A DNA stretch of 44,772 bases from assembly GCA_025357755.1 (NCBI GenBank), contig JANXOP010000205.1, positions 1 through 44,772 of the forward strand. The letters are read 5' to 3'. Source of the stretch: Kofleriaceae bacterium. GTDB lineage: Bacteria; Myxococcota_A; Polyangia; Haliangiales; Haliangiaceae. The notes beneath the pieces were generated by a model that saw only the letters and a list, made by a program, of their open reading frames with translations, did no database searches and was not told where the DNA came from. Position numbers and translations under genes: made by a program. Positions 1-10,200 of the stretch are shown here, piece after piece; the first letter of the stretch is position 1, and each line of letters opens with the position of its first letter.

Positions 1-2
1 GC

Positions 3-455
3 GAGCAGCGCGTGGCCGCGTGCAAGGACTCCGGGGATCGCAAGACGTGCGACGTGCGCGACGCGGCCGAGACCATCCTCGAGATGCTGCGCGATGGCAA
101 AGCCGATGCGGTGTGGGAAGCCGCGGGTCCTGTCTTTCGTCAGCAAGAGACGCGGCCTCAGTTCGCGGCGATCCAGGAAGAGCATCGCGAAGCTCTCGGC
201 GCGTACAAGCGCATCCTCGTCGTGACCGAAGCGAAGGTCATCGCGGGCACGTCGGCGACGTTCGATGTGGTGACCGAGTTCGAGAAGTCGAGCGGCGTCC
301 GCGTCGTCTTCGGCTTCGAGCGCGCATCCAAGACCACGGCGTGGCAGCTGCGCAGCTTCAAGCTCGTGGTGCCGATGCCTCGCGCGGACGACGCCTCGGC
401 TCCGGCAACGCCCGAGCCGATCGTTCCCGCGCCCTCGAAACGCCAGGGCGGTTGA
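3..455 (+). CDS. DUF4019/DUF3887-like protein, 5' end missing
   Basis: The reading frame is open to the left edge of the window, so the gene very probably starts upstream. A GTG at 12 is available but gives no signal peptide and looks internal. The visible part has an alpha-helical start (AAETILEMLRDGKADAVWE), a middle with A-GPVFRQQ, and a beta-rich end (VFGFERASKTTAWQLRSFKL), followed by a Pro/Ala-rich tail. This layout resembles small secreted DUF4019 or DUF3887 proteins, which have a cystatin/NTF2-like fold and no known role. The assignment rests on pattern resemblance only. The TGA stop at 453-455 directly abuts the stop of the convergent gene at 456, so there is no room for a terminator between them. 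Confidence 0.7.
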   Translation, partial: EQRVAACKDSGDRKTCDVRDAAETILEMLRDGKADAVWEAAGPVFRQQETRPQFAAIQEEHREALGAYKRILVVTEAKVIAGTSATFDVVTEFEKSSGVRVVFGFERASKTTAWQLRSFKLVVPMPRADDASAPATPEPIVPAPSKRQGG

Positions 456-2966
456 TCAGACCACGCGGGCTTCGGGGAGCGGTTGTTCGCGACGCCGCCT
501 GAAGCCACGCAGGCCGAGCCACGCGAGGAGCGCGGTGCCGGGCCACGCGAGCCAGGACGCCAGCAGCCACAGCGGGCGCTCGAAGCGAAGCTCGATCGTG
601 TGCTTGCCGGGACCGACATCGACCGCAGGGAAGTCAGGCGTCACGCGACGGACCGGAACCTCGTCGCCGTCGACGAACGCGTGCCAGCGCGGATGCCAGC
701 TCTCGTGGACCCAGAACGTGGTCGGTCCCGTCGCTTCGACCTCGGCGACGATATCGGAATCGTTACCGGGAGAGTCCTGGCGCCACGCACGCAGCGTGCG
801 GCCCTGCGGTGGCGGTCCGGCCGTACCCGAGCCGACGTACGCGAGCACCATATTCGCGGTCGGCATCGTGCTCTTGAGCCACACGAGCGCCGCGGTGTGA
901 CCCATCTGACCGACGCGATCGCCGGGCGGTAGCACGCCGACCACTTGCACCGGCGAGACGATGCCTGGCGAGTTGAGCCGGCGGATCTCGTACTTGTCGG
1001 TGCGTGCCAGGACCTCACCTTCGGGCAGCCCTGCGCCGCGGCTGCGCTCGAACGTGATGTAGGGCGCATCGAAGATCCATGCGTTCTTCGCGTAGTCGCG
1101 CATCGTCCATAGCGCGTCGTAGTTCGGACTCGCTTGCAGGCCACCGCCACCCATCTGCAGCGTGGTGGGGACGCGATCGTAGATGTAGGGCGTGCTGTTC
1201 CACCAATGGTTCTCGGCACCGGGGCCCGGTTGGTGACGTCCCTGCGGATAACTGCCGAGCAGCGTGTTGATCTCCATCATCTCTTTGCGCGCGGGTGCGT
1301 AGTCCTGGAGTGTGCGGACGCGCGAGAGCAGCGCGCGGCTTCCGGGATAGACGATGAACACGATCAGCGATGCGGCGAGCGCGGCGAGCGCGGTGCGGAT
1401 GCCGTAGAGCGTGGACGAGACATCGTCGGGTGGCATGGTGCCAGGACCGGGCTTGCCCTGCGCGACCCAGTACTGGGTGCGGAACCAGCGATCCCACGGC
1501 GCTTCCCACAGCCAGGTGCCGAGCGAGACCACCGCGGCGCCGATGCCGAGCCCGATCACGGTCTGCATCGCGCCGAGCGCGCGCACGGCGGGAAGCAGAT
1601 CGTCGCCGACCTTACCGGCGTGGGGGCCGATGCCTAACCACAGCGCGTAGAGGATCGCGGGCGGCCACAGCCAGCGCGCGGCCTGCGACGGCCTCCAGAT
1701 CGTCCAGCCGAGCACGATCGGCACCGCGTACGTGAGGATCGGGAGGCGCGTGCCACCGTCCTTGCCGGCGAAGTCCAGGATCTGGCCCTTGTGCGCCCAG
1801 GTCCACAACCCGCCAAAGCCGGGGCCGACTTCATCGCCGACGCGATGCGGGAAGCCACCGAAACCGGAGCCATCGATCGCGAGCGGTAAGAGCACGGGCG
1901 CGGTCGTGATCATCAGCGCGACGCCGATGATCGCGAGCCGGTGGAGCTCGCCGTTGATCTGGACGACGCTCGGATGGGTCCACATCGCGTCGCTGCGGTG
2001 GAACCGGGCGACGAGCGCGATGCCGAGGACGGCGAGCGCCGCCGTGCCTGCGAGCGCGGCACCAGGCACGGTGAAGCCGAGCGGCGCGAACTTCAGCGCG
2101 ACGAGCGCGAGCAGCGGGCCGCCGCCGAGATAGATCGCGAGCACGCCGAGCATCGTCGGCGACAACCACAGCCGCCACGACCACACGAACTTGCACAGGA
2201 ACGCGATCACGAACGCGACGCCGAGCGAGATACCGGCGAATGGATGACACAGGAACGAGGCACCGCCCCACGCGATCGCAGGTGCGAGACCTCGACCTTC
2301 GCGGATCCAGCGCGCGCCGTGACCGAGCGCGATCGGGAAGATGCAGAGCGCCCAGGTCTGGGTGTAGAGGCCGACGTTGAACGTGCCGGCGCTACCGGCA
2401 CCCCAGCGCGATTCGCCGTTCATGAACGCGATCACGAACGCACCGACCGTGGCTTGCCACGGCGTGGCACCGAGCAGGCGCATGCCGCGATACGCGCACG
2501 CGGGCGCGAACACCAGCGGCAGGATCACGCTGAGCGAGAAGAAGAACTGGTGGTGCCCGAACAGCGCCGCCGGCAGCGCGGACGCGAGCTGCGGCAAGAC
2601 CTGGTAGTAGTACGCGGACGCGTAGCCGCCGTTCGCGCTCGGGTTCCACAGATCGAAATCGAGGTTGCGTAGACAATCCGCGATCCGCGCGCTCTCGGCG
2701 AAATGGAACGAGAGGTCATCGCCCGCGGGCTCGCCCCACAGGATGTGCCAGTGGATCGCGAAGATCCCGATCGAGATCAACGCGAGCGCGGGCAGGGCGC
2801 CGTGCTTGGCGATCCACTCTCCCGCGATGTCCCACGCGTCGGGTTGGATCGGCTTGGTCTGCTTCGGTGTTGCGGCGGGCTCGGCCGCCACGGGATCTTC
2901 GGCCGCGGGCGCCTCGATCGCCAGGGGTTCGTTCGGTTCGGGTGGCTTGTCTTGGGGCTCGCTCAC
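456..2966 (-). CDS. PTPS-related polytopic membrane protein (GT-C/YfhO-like)
   Basis: A protein of about 836 residues. After a Pro/Glu/Ala-rich cytoplasmic N-terminus, the first membrane helix is followed by a loop with GDDLSFHFAESARIADCL and a WNPSANGGYASAYYYQ stretch. This is the pattern of the '6-pyruvoyl-tetrahydropterin synthase related' integral membrane family (PF10131), whose members resemble GT-C glycosyltransferases. About ten further hydrophobic segments follow. The C-terminus has a periplasmic beta-domain (WHPRWHAFVDGDEVPV) as in YfhO-type proteins, a last membrane helix and an Arg-rich tail. The GTG at 2966 is chosen because it overlaps the kinase stop as GTGA; longer starts would run through the kinase gene. 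The substrate is unknown; transfer of a lipid-linked sugar is inference. Confidence 0.8.
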   Translation of the reverse strand: MSEPQDKPPEPNEPLAIEAPAAEDPVAAEPAATPKQTKPIQPDAWDIAGEWIAKHGALPALALISIGIFAIHWHILWGEPAGDDLSFHFAESARIADCLRNLDFDLWNPSANGGYASAYYYQVLPQLASALPAALFGHHQFFFSLSVILPLVFAPACAYRGMRLLGATPWQATVGAFVIAFMNGESRWGAGSAGTFNVGLYTQTWALCIFPIALGHGARWIREGRGLAPAIAWGGASFLCHPFAGISLGVAFVIAFLCKFVWSWRLWLSPTMLGVLAIYLGGGPLLALVALKFAPLGFTVPGAALAGTAALAVLGIALVARFHRSDAMWTHPSVVQINGELHRLAIIGVALMITTAPVLLPLAIDGSGFGGFPHRVGDEVGPGFGGLWTWAHKGQILDFAGKDGGTRLPILTYAVPIVLGWTIWRPSQAARWLWPPAILYALWLGIGPHAGKVGDDLLPAVRALGAMQTVIGLGIGAAVVSLGTWLWEAPWDRWFRTQYWVAQGKPGPGTMPPDDVSSTLYGIRTALAALAASLIVFIVYPGSRALLSRVRTLQDYAPARKEMMEINTLLGSYPQGRHQPGPGAENHWWNSTPYIYDRVPTTLQMGGGGLQASPNYDALWTMRDYAKNAWIFDAPYITFERSRGAGLPEGEVLARTDKYEIRRLNSPGIVSPVQVVGVLPPGDRVGQMGHTAALVWLKSTMPTANMVLAYVGSGTAGPPPQGRTLRAWRQDSPGNDSDIVAEVEATGPTTFWVHESWHPRWHAFVDGDEVPVRRVTPDFPAVDVGPGKHTIELRFERPLWLLASWLAWPGTALLAWLGLRGFRRRREQPLPEARVV

Positions 2967-3901
2967 GCGTCGACCTCGAGCTCGAGTAGTTCCGCGGCGC
3001 GCTCTTCGTCGAAGAACGGCGTCGCACCGCGAACCTCGGCAACCGCGGCCGCCCAGCGGCTCGCCGCTCGACCGCAGTGCGCGAGATCCCAACCGAGGGT
3101 CATGCCGTGTACGAGCACCGCGAGAAACGCATCACCGCAGCCGACATTATCCGCATCCGCGGCTCGCCGGGCGGGCGTCCCCGCGATCTCGATCGCTGCG
3201 CCGGATTCGCCGAACAGCGTCGCGCCGTCGGCCCCGTGCGTGACCGCGACGACGCGCGGGCGCTTGCGCAGCTCGGCGATCGGATCTTTCCAGCCGAGCC
3301 AGGTCGCGAGCGACGCGAGCTCCTTGTCGTTGACCTTGACCATGTCGGCCTTCTCCAGGGCGGCGAGCACGGCCACGCCCTCGTTGATCTCGGGGCCAGA
3401 TCCCGAGCCGTCCATCTCGAGAGCGGAGGTCTTGCGCAGGTTCACGTCGCACACCTTCAAGCAGCGACCGTGCGCCGCGGCCATCCCGGCGCGCCAGCCC
3501 TCGAGGCCTGCGGCCGAGCGTTGCGCGAGCGTGCCGTAGATCAGGACGCTCGCTTCGCCGAGCGCACCGATCACGTCATCGGTGCACGCGATGCGCTCCC
3601 AGGCCCGATCGGCGACGAGCTTGTAGCGAGGCTCGCCGTTGGCGACCGTGACCTCGACCACACCGGTGGCTCGCTCGGGGTCGATCTGGACGAGCGAGGT
3701 GTCGCAGACCTCGCCGAGCCGCGCGAGCGCGCGCCGGCCCTCGTCGTCATCACCGACCCGCGACACGAGGCGGGCCCAGCCGCCTGCCATGCCGAGGTGC
3801 CACGCGACGTTCGAAGGGGCGCCACCCAGCTGCGCACCGTCGGGAAACAGGTCCCAAAGGACCTCACCCCAGATGATCACGGCTTGGTCAGTAGTTGACA
3901 T
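2963..3901 (-). CDS. PfkB-family carbohydrate kinase (fructokinase-like)
   Basis: A 312-residue sugar kinase of normal PfkB length. The N-terminus has the substrate-side motif GGAPSNVAWHL (residues 26-36). The C-terminal signature is DNVGCGDAF (251-259), with D257 as the likely catalytic base and the GCG forming the anion hole. The N-terminal pattern is closest to bacterial fructokinases, but ribokinase or another specificity cannot be excluded. The ATG at 3901 is chosen because a much longer open frame upstream is only antisense to pncB and prs. Its stop overlaps the GTG of the membrane protein, so the two are probably translationally coupled. It shares a 33-bp divergent promoter region with pncB that contains a putative NrtR operator, so it may belong to the NAD regulon. 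Confidence 0.88.
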   Translation of the reverse strand: MSTTDQAVIIWGEVLWDLFPDGAQLGGAPSNVAWHLGMAGGWARLVSRVGDDDEGRRALARLGEVCDTSLVQIDPERATGVVEVTVANGEPRYKLVADRAWERIACTDDVIGALGEASVLIYGTLAQRSAAGLEGWRAGMAAAHGRCLKVCDVNLRKTSALEMDGSGSGPEINEGVAVLAALEKADMVKVNDKELASLATWLGWKDPIAELRKRPRVVAVTHGADGATLFGESGAAIEIAGTPARRAADADNVGCGDAFLAVLVHGMTLGWDLAHCGRAASRWAAAVAEVRGATPFFDEERAAELLELEVDA

Positions 3902-3923
3902 CGACAGACTTAGTGTAAACAAT
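3895..3923 (+). promoter_or_regulatory. Predicted sigma70-like promoter of the pncB operon
   Basis: A perfect TTGACA box at 3895-3900 is followed by a 17-base spacer and AACAAT at 3918-3923, which matches four of six positions of the -10 consensus. Transcription would start near 3930, only about five bases before the pncB ATG at 3935. That fits the lack of any Shine-Dalgarno sequence there and suggests a nearly leaderless mRNA. The -35 box overlaps the start codon of the divergent kinase. The -10 box lies inside the palindrome at 3913-3927, as expected for a repressible promoter. The prediction rests on sequence alone. Confidence 0.5.
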
Positions 3924-3927
3924 ACAC
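3913..3927. promoter_or_regulatory. Putative NrtR operator (perfect palindrome)
   Basis: GTGTA-AACAA-TACAC is a perfect inverted repeat with five-base arms in the 33-bp gap between the divergent kinase and pncB genes. Its core, GTAAACAATAC, fits GT-N7-AC, which I recall as the conserved core of NrtR sites. An nrtR gene lies in the same operon. The site covers the predicted -10 box of pncB and lies within about 12 bases of the kinase start, so one bound dimer could block both genes. Confidence 0.6.
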
Positions 3928-3934
3928 GATAACG

Positions 3935-5424
3935 ATGAGCGCCCACGAAACAGACGGTCTCGACGGCGTGTACGGTGGGTCGCTCGCGCTGTTGACCGAC
4001 TTGTACCAGCTGACGATGGCCTGCGGCTACTGGAAGGCGGGCGTTGCGGAGCGCGAGGCGGTGTTCCACCTGACGTTCCGGCGGCCCCCGTTCGGTGGCG
4101 GCTACGCGATCGCGGCCGGCCTCGGACCGGCGCTCGAGTACCTCGAGAGGTTCCGTTTCACCCCGGACGACCTCGCGTACCTCGCGACCCTCCTCGACAA
4201 CGAGGACGCACCGTTGTTCCCGCAGGGCTTCCTCGACTACCTCGGCGCGATGCGCTGGTCGTGCGCCGTCGATGCGATCGCCGAAGGCTCGCTCGTATTT
4301 CCTCACGAGCCGCTCCTGCGGGTGCGTGGCCCCATCCTCCAGGCCCAGCTGGTCGAGACGCCGCTGCTCACGATCCTCAACTTCCAGACCCTGATCGCGA
4401 CGAAGGCCGCGCGCGTCGCGCAGGCGGCGCGCGGTGGGGCGGTGCTCGAGTTCGGGTTGCGCCGCGCGCAGGGCCTCGATGGTGGGCTCGCCGCCTCGCG
4501 CGCGGCTTACATCGGCGGCACCTCGGCGACCTCGAACGTGCTCGCGGGCAAGTTGTTCGGCATCCCGGTGCGTGGCACGCACGCGCACAGCTGGGTGATG
4601 TTTCACGGCTCCGAGCTCGAAGCCTTTCGCGCGTACGCCGACGCGCTCCCCGGCAACTGCACGTTCCTCGTCGATACGTACGATTCGATCGAGGGTATCG
4701 AGCACGCGATCACGGTCGGCCACGAGCTGCGTGCGAAGGGCCACGAGCTCGCCGGCATCCGGCTCGATTCGGGCGACCTCGCGCACATCTCGAGCGAGGG
4801 TCGCAAGCTGCTCGATGCCGCTGGTTTTCCGAACGCCAAGATCGTCGCCTCGAACGATCTCGACGAGCAGTTGATCACGAACATCATCGATCAAGGTGCG
4901 CGCATCGATACGTGGGGGGTCGGTACCAAGCTCGTCACCGCGTACGATCAGCCGGCGCTCGGTGGGGTCTACAAGCTCGGTGCGAGCCGCGACGAGCACG
5001 GCGTGTGGCGCGACGCGATCAAGCTGTCCGAGCAACCGATCAAGATCTCGAACCCCGGCATCTTGCAGGTCCGCCGGCTGCGCCGCGGCGACGAGTACGT
5101 CGGCGACGTGATCTTCGACGCCGAGCGTGGGTTGTCGACGCCGCTCGAGCTCCACGACATCGAGGATCCGTTGCGCCCGCCGTCGACGCCAACCTTCGAG
5201 ACGAGCGAGGACCTCTTGCAGCCCGTGATGCACGATGGCCAGCGCGTCGGCCCGAGGGTGACGCTCGCACGAGCACGCGCCCGTGCGGCCGCGGAGCTCG
5301 CGTTGCTCACACCGCGCACGCGCCGGTTCTTGAATCCCCAGCCGTATCCGGTCGGGCTCGATCGCAGCGTCCACACGCGCAAGCAGGAGCTGATCACCAA
5401 GGCTCGGAAGATCGCGAAGCAACC

Positions 5425-5428
<4 letters not shown>
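3935..5428 (+). CDS. pncB: Nicotinate phosphoribosyltransferase
   Basis: A 497-residue cytoplasmic enzyme that joins nicotinate to PRPP, with ATP hydrolysis, to give nicotinate mononucleotide; it is the committed step of the Preiss-Handler salvage route. Family hallmarks are [11 protein letters not shown] (19-29) at the N-terminus, EFGLRRAQG (172-180), [10 protein letters not shown] (192-201), GTHAHSW (214-220) around the conserved active-site histidine, the IRLDSGDL phosphate-binding region, and [20 protein letters not shown] near the C-terminal third. Length and order are normal for bacterial PncB. It is first in the operon, and its stop overlaps the prs start as ATGA, which couples production of the enzyme to that of its PRPP supplier. 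No ribosome binding site is visible before the ATG. Confidence 0.96.
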
Positions 5429-6345
<917 letters not shown>

Positions 6346-6349
6346 CACC

Positions 6350-8380
6350 ATGAAACTCATCAAGACCGCCGTCGCGTGCGTCAACCAGACCCCGTTCGCG
6401 TGGGACGAGAACTTCGCCCACTTGCGGATGGCGATCGATCACGCGCGTGCGGAGGGCGCGACCGTGCTCTGCCTTCCCGAGCTCGCGATCACCGGCTACG
6501 GCTGCGAAGACGCGTTCTTCATCGACGGGCTACAAGACACCGCGTTCAGCCAGCTCGATGCGCTCGCCGCGCACACCGCGGGCATGGTCGTGATCGTGGG
6601 GCTGCCGATCTTTCACGAGAAGGCGCTCTACAACTGCGCCGCCGTGCTCGCCGATGGTGCGATCGTCGGCTTCTCGGCCAAGCAATTTCTCCCCGGTGAT
6701 GGCGTGCACTACGAGCCGCGCTGGTTCAAGCCGTGGCCGCCGGGCGAGATCGATGTTCTCGAGCGCACGAGCGACGACGGCACGACCCGCAAGTTTCCGA
6801 TCGGCGATCTGGTGTTCGAGCTGGGGGATGTCCGCTTCGGCTGCGAGATCTGTGAAGACGCTTGGGTCGCGAATCGCCCGGGCATCGAGCTGTCGCTGCG
6901 CGGCGTCGACATCATGTGCAATCCCTCGGCGAGCCACTTCGCATTCGAGAAGTTCGCGGTCCGCCAGCGCTTCGTGATCGAAGGCTCGCGCGCGTTCGCC
7001 ACCGCCTACCTCTATGCGAACTTGATGGGCAACGAGGCCGGCCGGATCATCTACGACGGCGGCGCGATGATCGCGTCGGGCGGGGCGCTGCTCGCGCGCG
7101 GTCGCCGGTTCTCGTATGCCGATGTCGAGCTCGTGACCGCCGTGATCGATGTCGACGGCAATCGCCGGGAAGCGGCGCGGCGCGTCGGGTTTCGCCCGCG
7201 CCACGATGCCGAGCGCCTGATGGTCTCGCACCCGTTCGTGTGGCCGAAGCGCCGCCCCGAGGTGTCGCCGCCGATCCCGCGCTCGTGGGAGGACCGCGCG
7301 TCGATCGAGCAAGAAGAGTTCGCGCGCGCCGTCGCGCTCGGCCTGTGGGACTACCTGCGCAAGTCGCGCGCGCACGGCTACGTGATCTCGATGTCGGGTG
7401 GCGCGGACTCGGCGGCGTGTGCGGTGCTCGTCGGTACCGCGATCCAGCTCGCGTTCGCCGAGCTCGGAGCAGGTGGGGTGCGCCAGCACTTGCCCTGGAT
7501 CGCGCGGTTACAAGATGTCACCGAGGTCAAGGCCGCGGTCGCCGCGCTGCTGTCGTGCGCGTATCAGCCGACGGAGAACTCCGGCATGGTCACGCGGCTC
7601 GCCGCCGAGGCGGTCGCCAAGGCGGTCGGTGCGGACTTCCACGTGATCGATGTCGATCCGCAGTACAAGGCGTACATCGCGTCGCTCGAGAAGGCGCTCG
7701 GTCGCACGCTCGCATGGCAGACCGATGACCTCGCGCTGCAGAACATCCAGGCGCGCGTGCGCTCGCCTTCGATCTGGATGCTCGCGAACCTGCGCAACTC
7801 GGTCTTGATCACGACCTCGAATCGCTCCGAGGCCGCGGTCGGCTACGCGACGATGGATGGCGATACCTCTGGTGGGCTCGCGCCGCTCGGCGGGATCGAT
7901 AAATCGTTCTTGCGCAGCTGGCTGCGCTGGATGGAGACCAAGGGCCTGCTCGACCTCGAGCCGATCCCTGCGCTCGGCGCGATCAACTCGCAGCAGCCAA
8001 CCGCGGAGCTCCGGCCTGCCTCGACGACCGGCGGCGCGGGCCAGACCGACGAAGCGGACCTCATGCCGTACGATTTTCTGGAGGCTGTCGAGGACTCCGC
8101 GATTCGCGACAAGCGCACGCCGGTCGAGGTGCTGCAGGAGCTGATGCCTCGCTATCCGCAATGGAAGGTCACCGAGCTCGCCACCTGGATCGAGCGGTTC
8201 TTCCAGCGCTGGTGTCAGAACCAATGGAAGCGCGAGCGTATCGCGCCGAGCTTCCACCTCGACGATCGCAATGTCGATCCGCGATCGTGGTGTCGCTTCC
8301 CGATCCTGTCGGGTGGCTTCGATAAGGAGCTCGCCGAGATGCGGGCGTTCGTCGCGATGGGCCGCGCGGGCAGGGCTTAG
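6350..8380 (+). CDS. nadE: Glutamine-dependent NAD+ synthetase
   Basis: A 676-residue two-domain enzyme that amidates nicotinate adenine dinucleotide to NAD+, the last step of the pathway. The N-terminal nitrilase-type glutaminase domain has the expected triad: E44 in LPELAITGY, K111 in AKQFLPGDG and C168 in CEICEDAW. The C-terminal synthetase domain carries the ATP pyrophosphatase P-loop SGGADS (349-354), followed by TSNRSE and a GDTSGGLAPLGGIDK segment. Ammonia would be channelled between the domains. The length fits the long glutamine-dependent class. Its TAG stop is immediately followed by the nrtR ATG with no gap, indicating one transcript. Confidence 0.96.
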   Translation: MKLIKTAVACVNQTPFAWDENFAHLRMAIDHARAEGATVLCLPELAITGYGCEDAFFIDGLQDTAFSQLDALAAHTAGMVVIVGLPIFHEKALYNCAAVLADGAIVGFSAKQFLPGDGVHYEPRWFKPWPPGEIDVLERTSDDGTTRKFPIGDLVFELGDVRFGCEICEDAWVANRPGIELSLRGVDIMCNPSASHFAFEKFAVRQRFVIEGSRAFATAYLYANLMGNEAGRIIYDGGAMIASGGALLARGRRFSYADVELVTAVIDVDGNRREAARRVGFRPRHDAERLMVSHPFVWPKRRPEVSPPIPRSWEDRASIEQEEFARAVALGLWDYLRKSRAHGYVISMSGGADSAACAVLVGTAIQLAFAELGAGGVRQHLPWIARLQDVTEVKAAVAALLSCAYQPTENSGMVTRLAAEAVAKAVGADFHVIDVDPQYKAYIASLEKALGRTLAWQTDDLALQNIQARVRSPSIWMLANLRNSVLITTSNRSEAAVGYATMDGDTSGGLAPLGGIDKSFLRSWLRWMETKGLLDLEPIPALGAINSQQPTAELRPASTTGGAGQTDEADLMPYDFLEAVEDSAIRDKRTPVEVLQELMPRYPQWKVTELATWIERFFQRWCQNQWKRERIAPSFHLDDRNVDPRSWCRFPILSGGFDKELAEMRAFVAMGRAGRA

Positions 8381-9067
<687 letters not shown>

Positions 9068-9075
9068 GCTGCGCC

Positions 9076-9693
9076 ATGCGCGCGTTGATCCTCGTCGATC
9101 TGCAATACGACTTCATGCCCGGTGGTGCGCTGGCGGTCGCGCGCGGGGACGAGGTCGTGAAGATCGCGAATCGCGTGATGCCGCACTTCTCGACCGTGGT
9201 CGCGACGCAAGATTGGCACCCGCCGAGTCATGGCAGCTTCGCGATCAACCATCCCGGCTGCAAGCCGTACGACCTCGGCACGCTCGGTGGCGCGCCGCAG
9301 GTGATGTGGCCCGCGCACTGCGTGCAGGACACCCACGGCGCGGAGCTCCATGCCGACCTCGATCGCGCCCGCTTCACCGAGGTGTTTCGCAAGGGTACGG
9401 ATGCGAACCTCGATAGCTACTCGGGCTTCTTCGACAATGGTCACGCGAAGGCGACCGGACTCGGTGCGTGGCTGAAGACCCGCTGGATCGAACAGGTCTA
9501 CGTGCTGGGCCTCGCGACCGACTACTGCGTGAAGTTCACGGCGCTCGATGCGCGGTCGCTCGGCTTCGACGTCAAGTTGATCGAAGACGGCTGCCGCGCC
9601 GTCGAGCTCCATCCTGGCGACGGGGATCAGGCGATCTCGGAGCTCCGTGGCGCGGGTGTCACGATCGTCGAGAGCGGCGCGATCGGGGCTTGA
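9076..9693 (+). CDS. pncA: Nicotinamidase
   Basis: A 205-residue cysteine hydrolase that deamidates nicotinamide to nicotinate and so feeds PncB. The catalytic triad is visible: D8 in LVDLQYDF, K106 in FRKGTD and C151 in GLATDYCVKFT. Metal ligands are D46, H48 and H52 in QDWHPPSHGSF. The ATG at 9076 lies eight bases after the nrtR stop; longer upstream frames only shadow nrtR. It is the last gene of the NAD salvage operon. A 6-bp inverted repeat with a 12-base loop lies about 15-45 bases downstream but has no T tract, so no terminator is called. Confidence 0.95.
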   Translation: MRALILVDLQYDFMPGGALAVARGDEVVKIANRVMPHFSTVVATQDWHPPSHGSFAINHPGCKPYDLGTLGGAPQVMWPAHCVQDTHGAELHADLDRARFTEVFRKGTDANLDSYSGFFDNGHAKATGLGAWLKTRWIEQVYVLGLATDYCVKFTALDARSLGFDVKLIEDGCRAVELHPGDGDQAISELRGAGVTIVESGAIGA

Positions 9694-9787
9694 TCGGGCT
9701 GATCGTGCACACCGGGCACCAGCGCACGGCTGCCCGTAGCTAACTCCCTGATCTTCGAGTGGCACGCGTGGTGCTCTTGACCCAGGC

Positions 9788-10150
9788 ATGAGGCCCCAAG
9801 AATCTTCGCGTCCGCATCATGGTGGTTGGCAGGGTTTCTTCGAGCCGATCGCACCGCCTCCGGTCGAGACGTTCGATCCGACCCCACACTCCCCGGTTCG
9901 GGATGATTCCCAGCTCGGCGCGACCGAGGATCTCGATCGCCAGCCCGACGGTGTGCCCCACGTCGTCGTCGCGCAAACCGCCACATTCTCGGTCATCTTC
10001 GCGATCCTCGTGCTCTCGATCTTCTTCCTGAGCTCGATCGTCGCGAAGGTCGGTGCGGTGCTGCTCGTCCTCATGGCAATCCCCGTGATGGTCAAGAAAC
10101 TGAACAAGAAGGCCGAGCGTGAGCGCGACCACGTTCACCCCTCGCGCTAA
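9788..10150 (+). CDS. Small membrane protein of unknown function
   Basis: A 120-residue protein that I do not recognise. Residues 1-60 are Pro/His/Asp-rich and probably disordered. Residues about 63-103 form a hydrophobic hairpin of two membrane helices (FSVIFAILVLSIFFL, then VGAVLLVLMAIPVMV), followed by a basic tail KKLNKKAER. A positively charged end next to the second helix suggests that both termini are cytoplasmic. It stands alone between the NAD operon and tamA, 94 bases after pncA and 50 bases before tamA. No good ribosome binding site is seen, and the existence of the gene rests on the clean hydrophobic pattern. Confidence 0.65.
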   Translation: MRPQESSRPHHGGWQGFFEPIAPPPVETFDPTPHSPVRDDSQLGATEDLDRQPDGVPHVVVAQTATFSVIFAILVLSIFFLSSIVAKVGAVLLVLMAIPVMVKKLNKKAERERDHVHPSR

Positions 10151-10200
10151 CTCGATAGTTCTGTTGCACTGAACCGTCAGGTCCGCGAGATTGCGGGTAG

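Noticed and set aside
9694..9787. Possible terminator after pncA (CGGGCA ... TGCCCG)
   Set aside because: Only six base pairs, a 12-base loop and no T tract.
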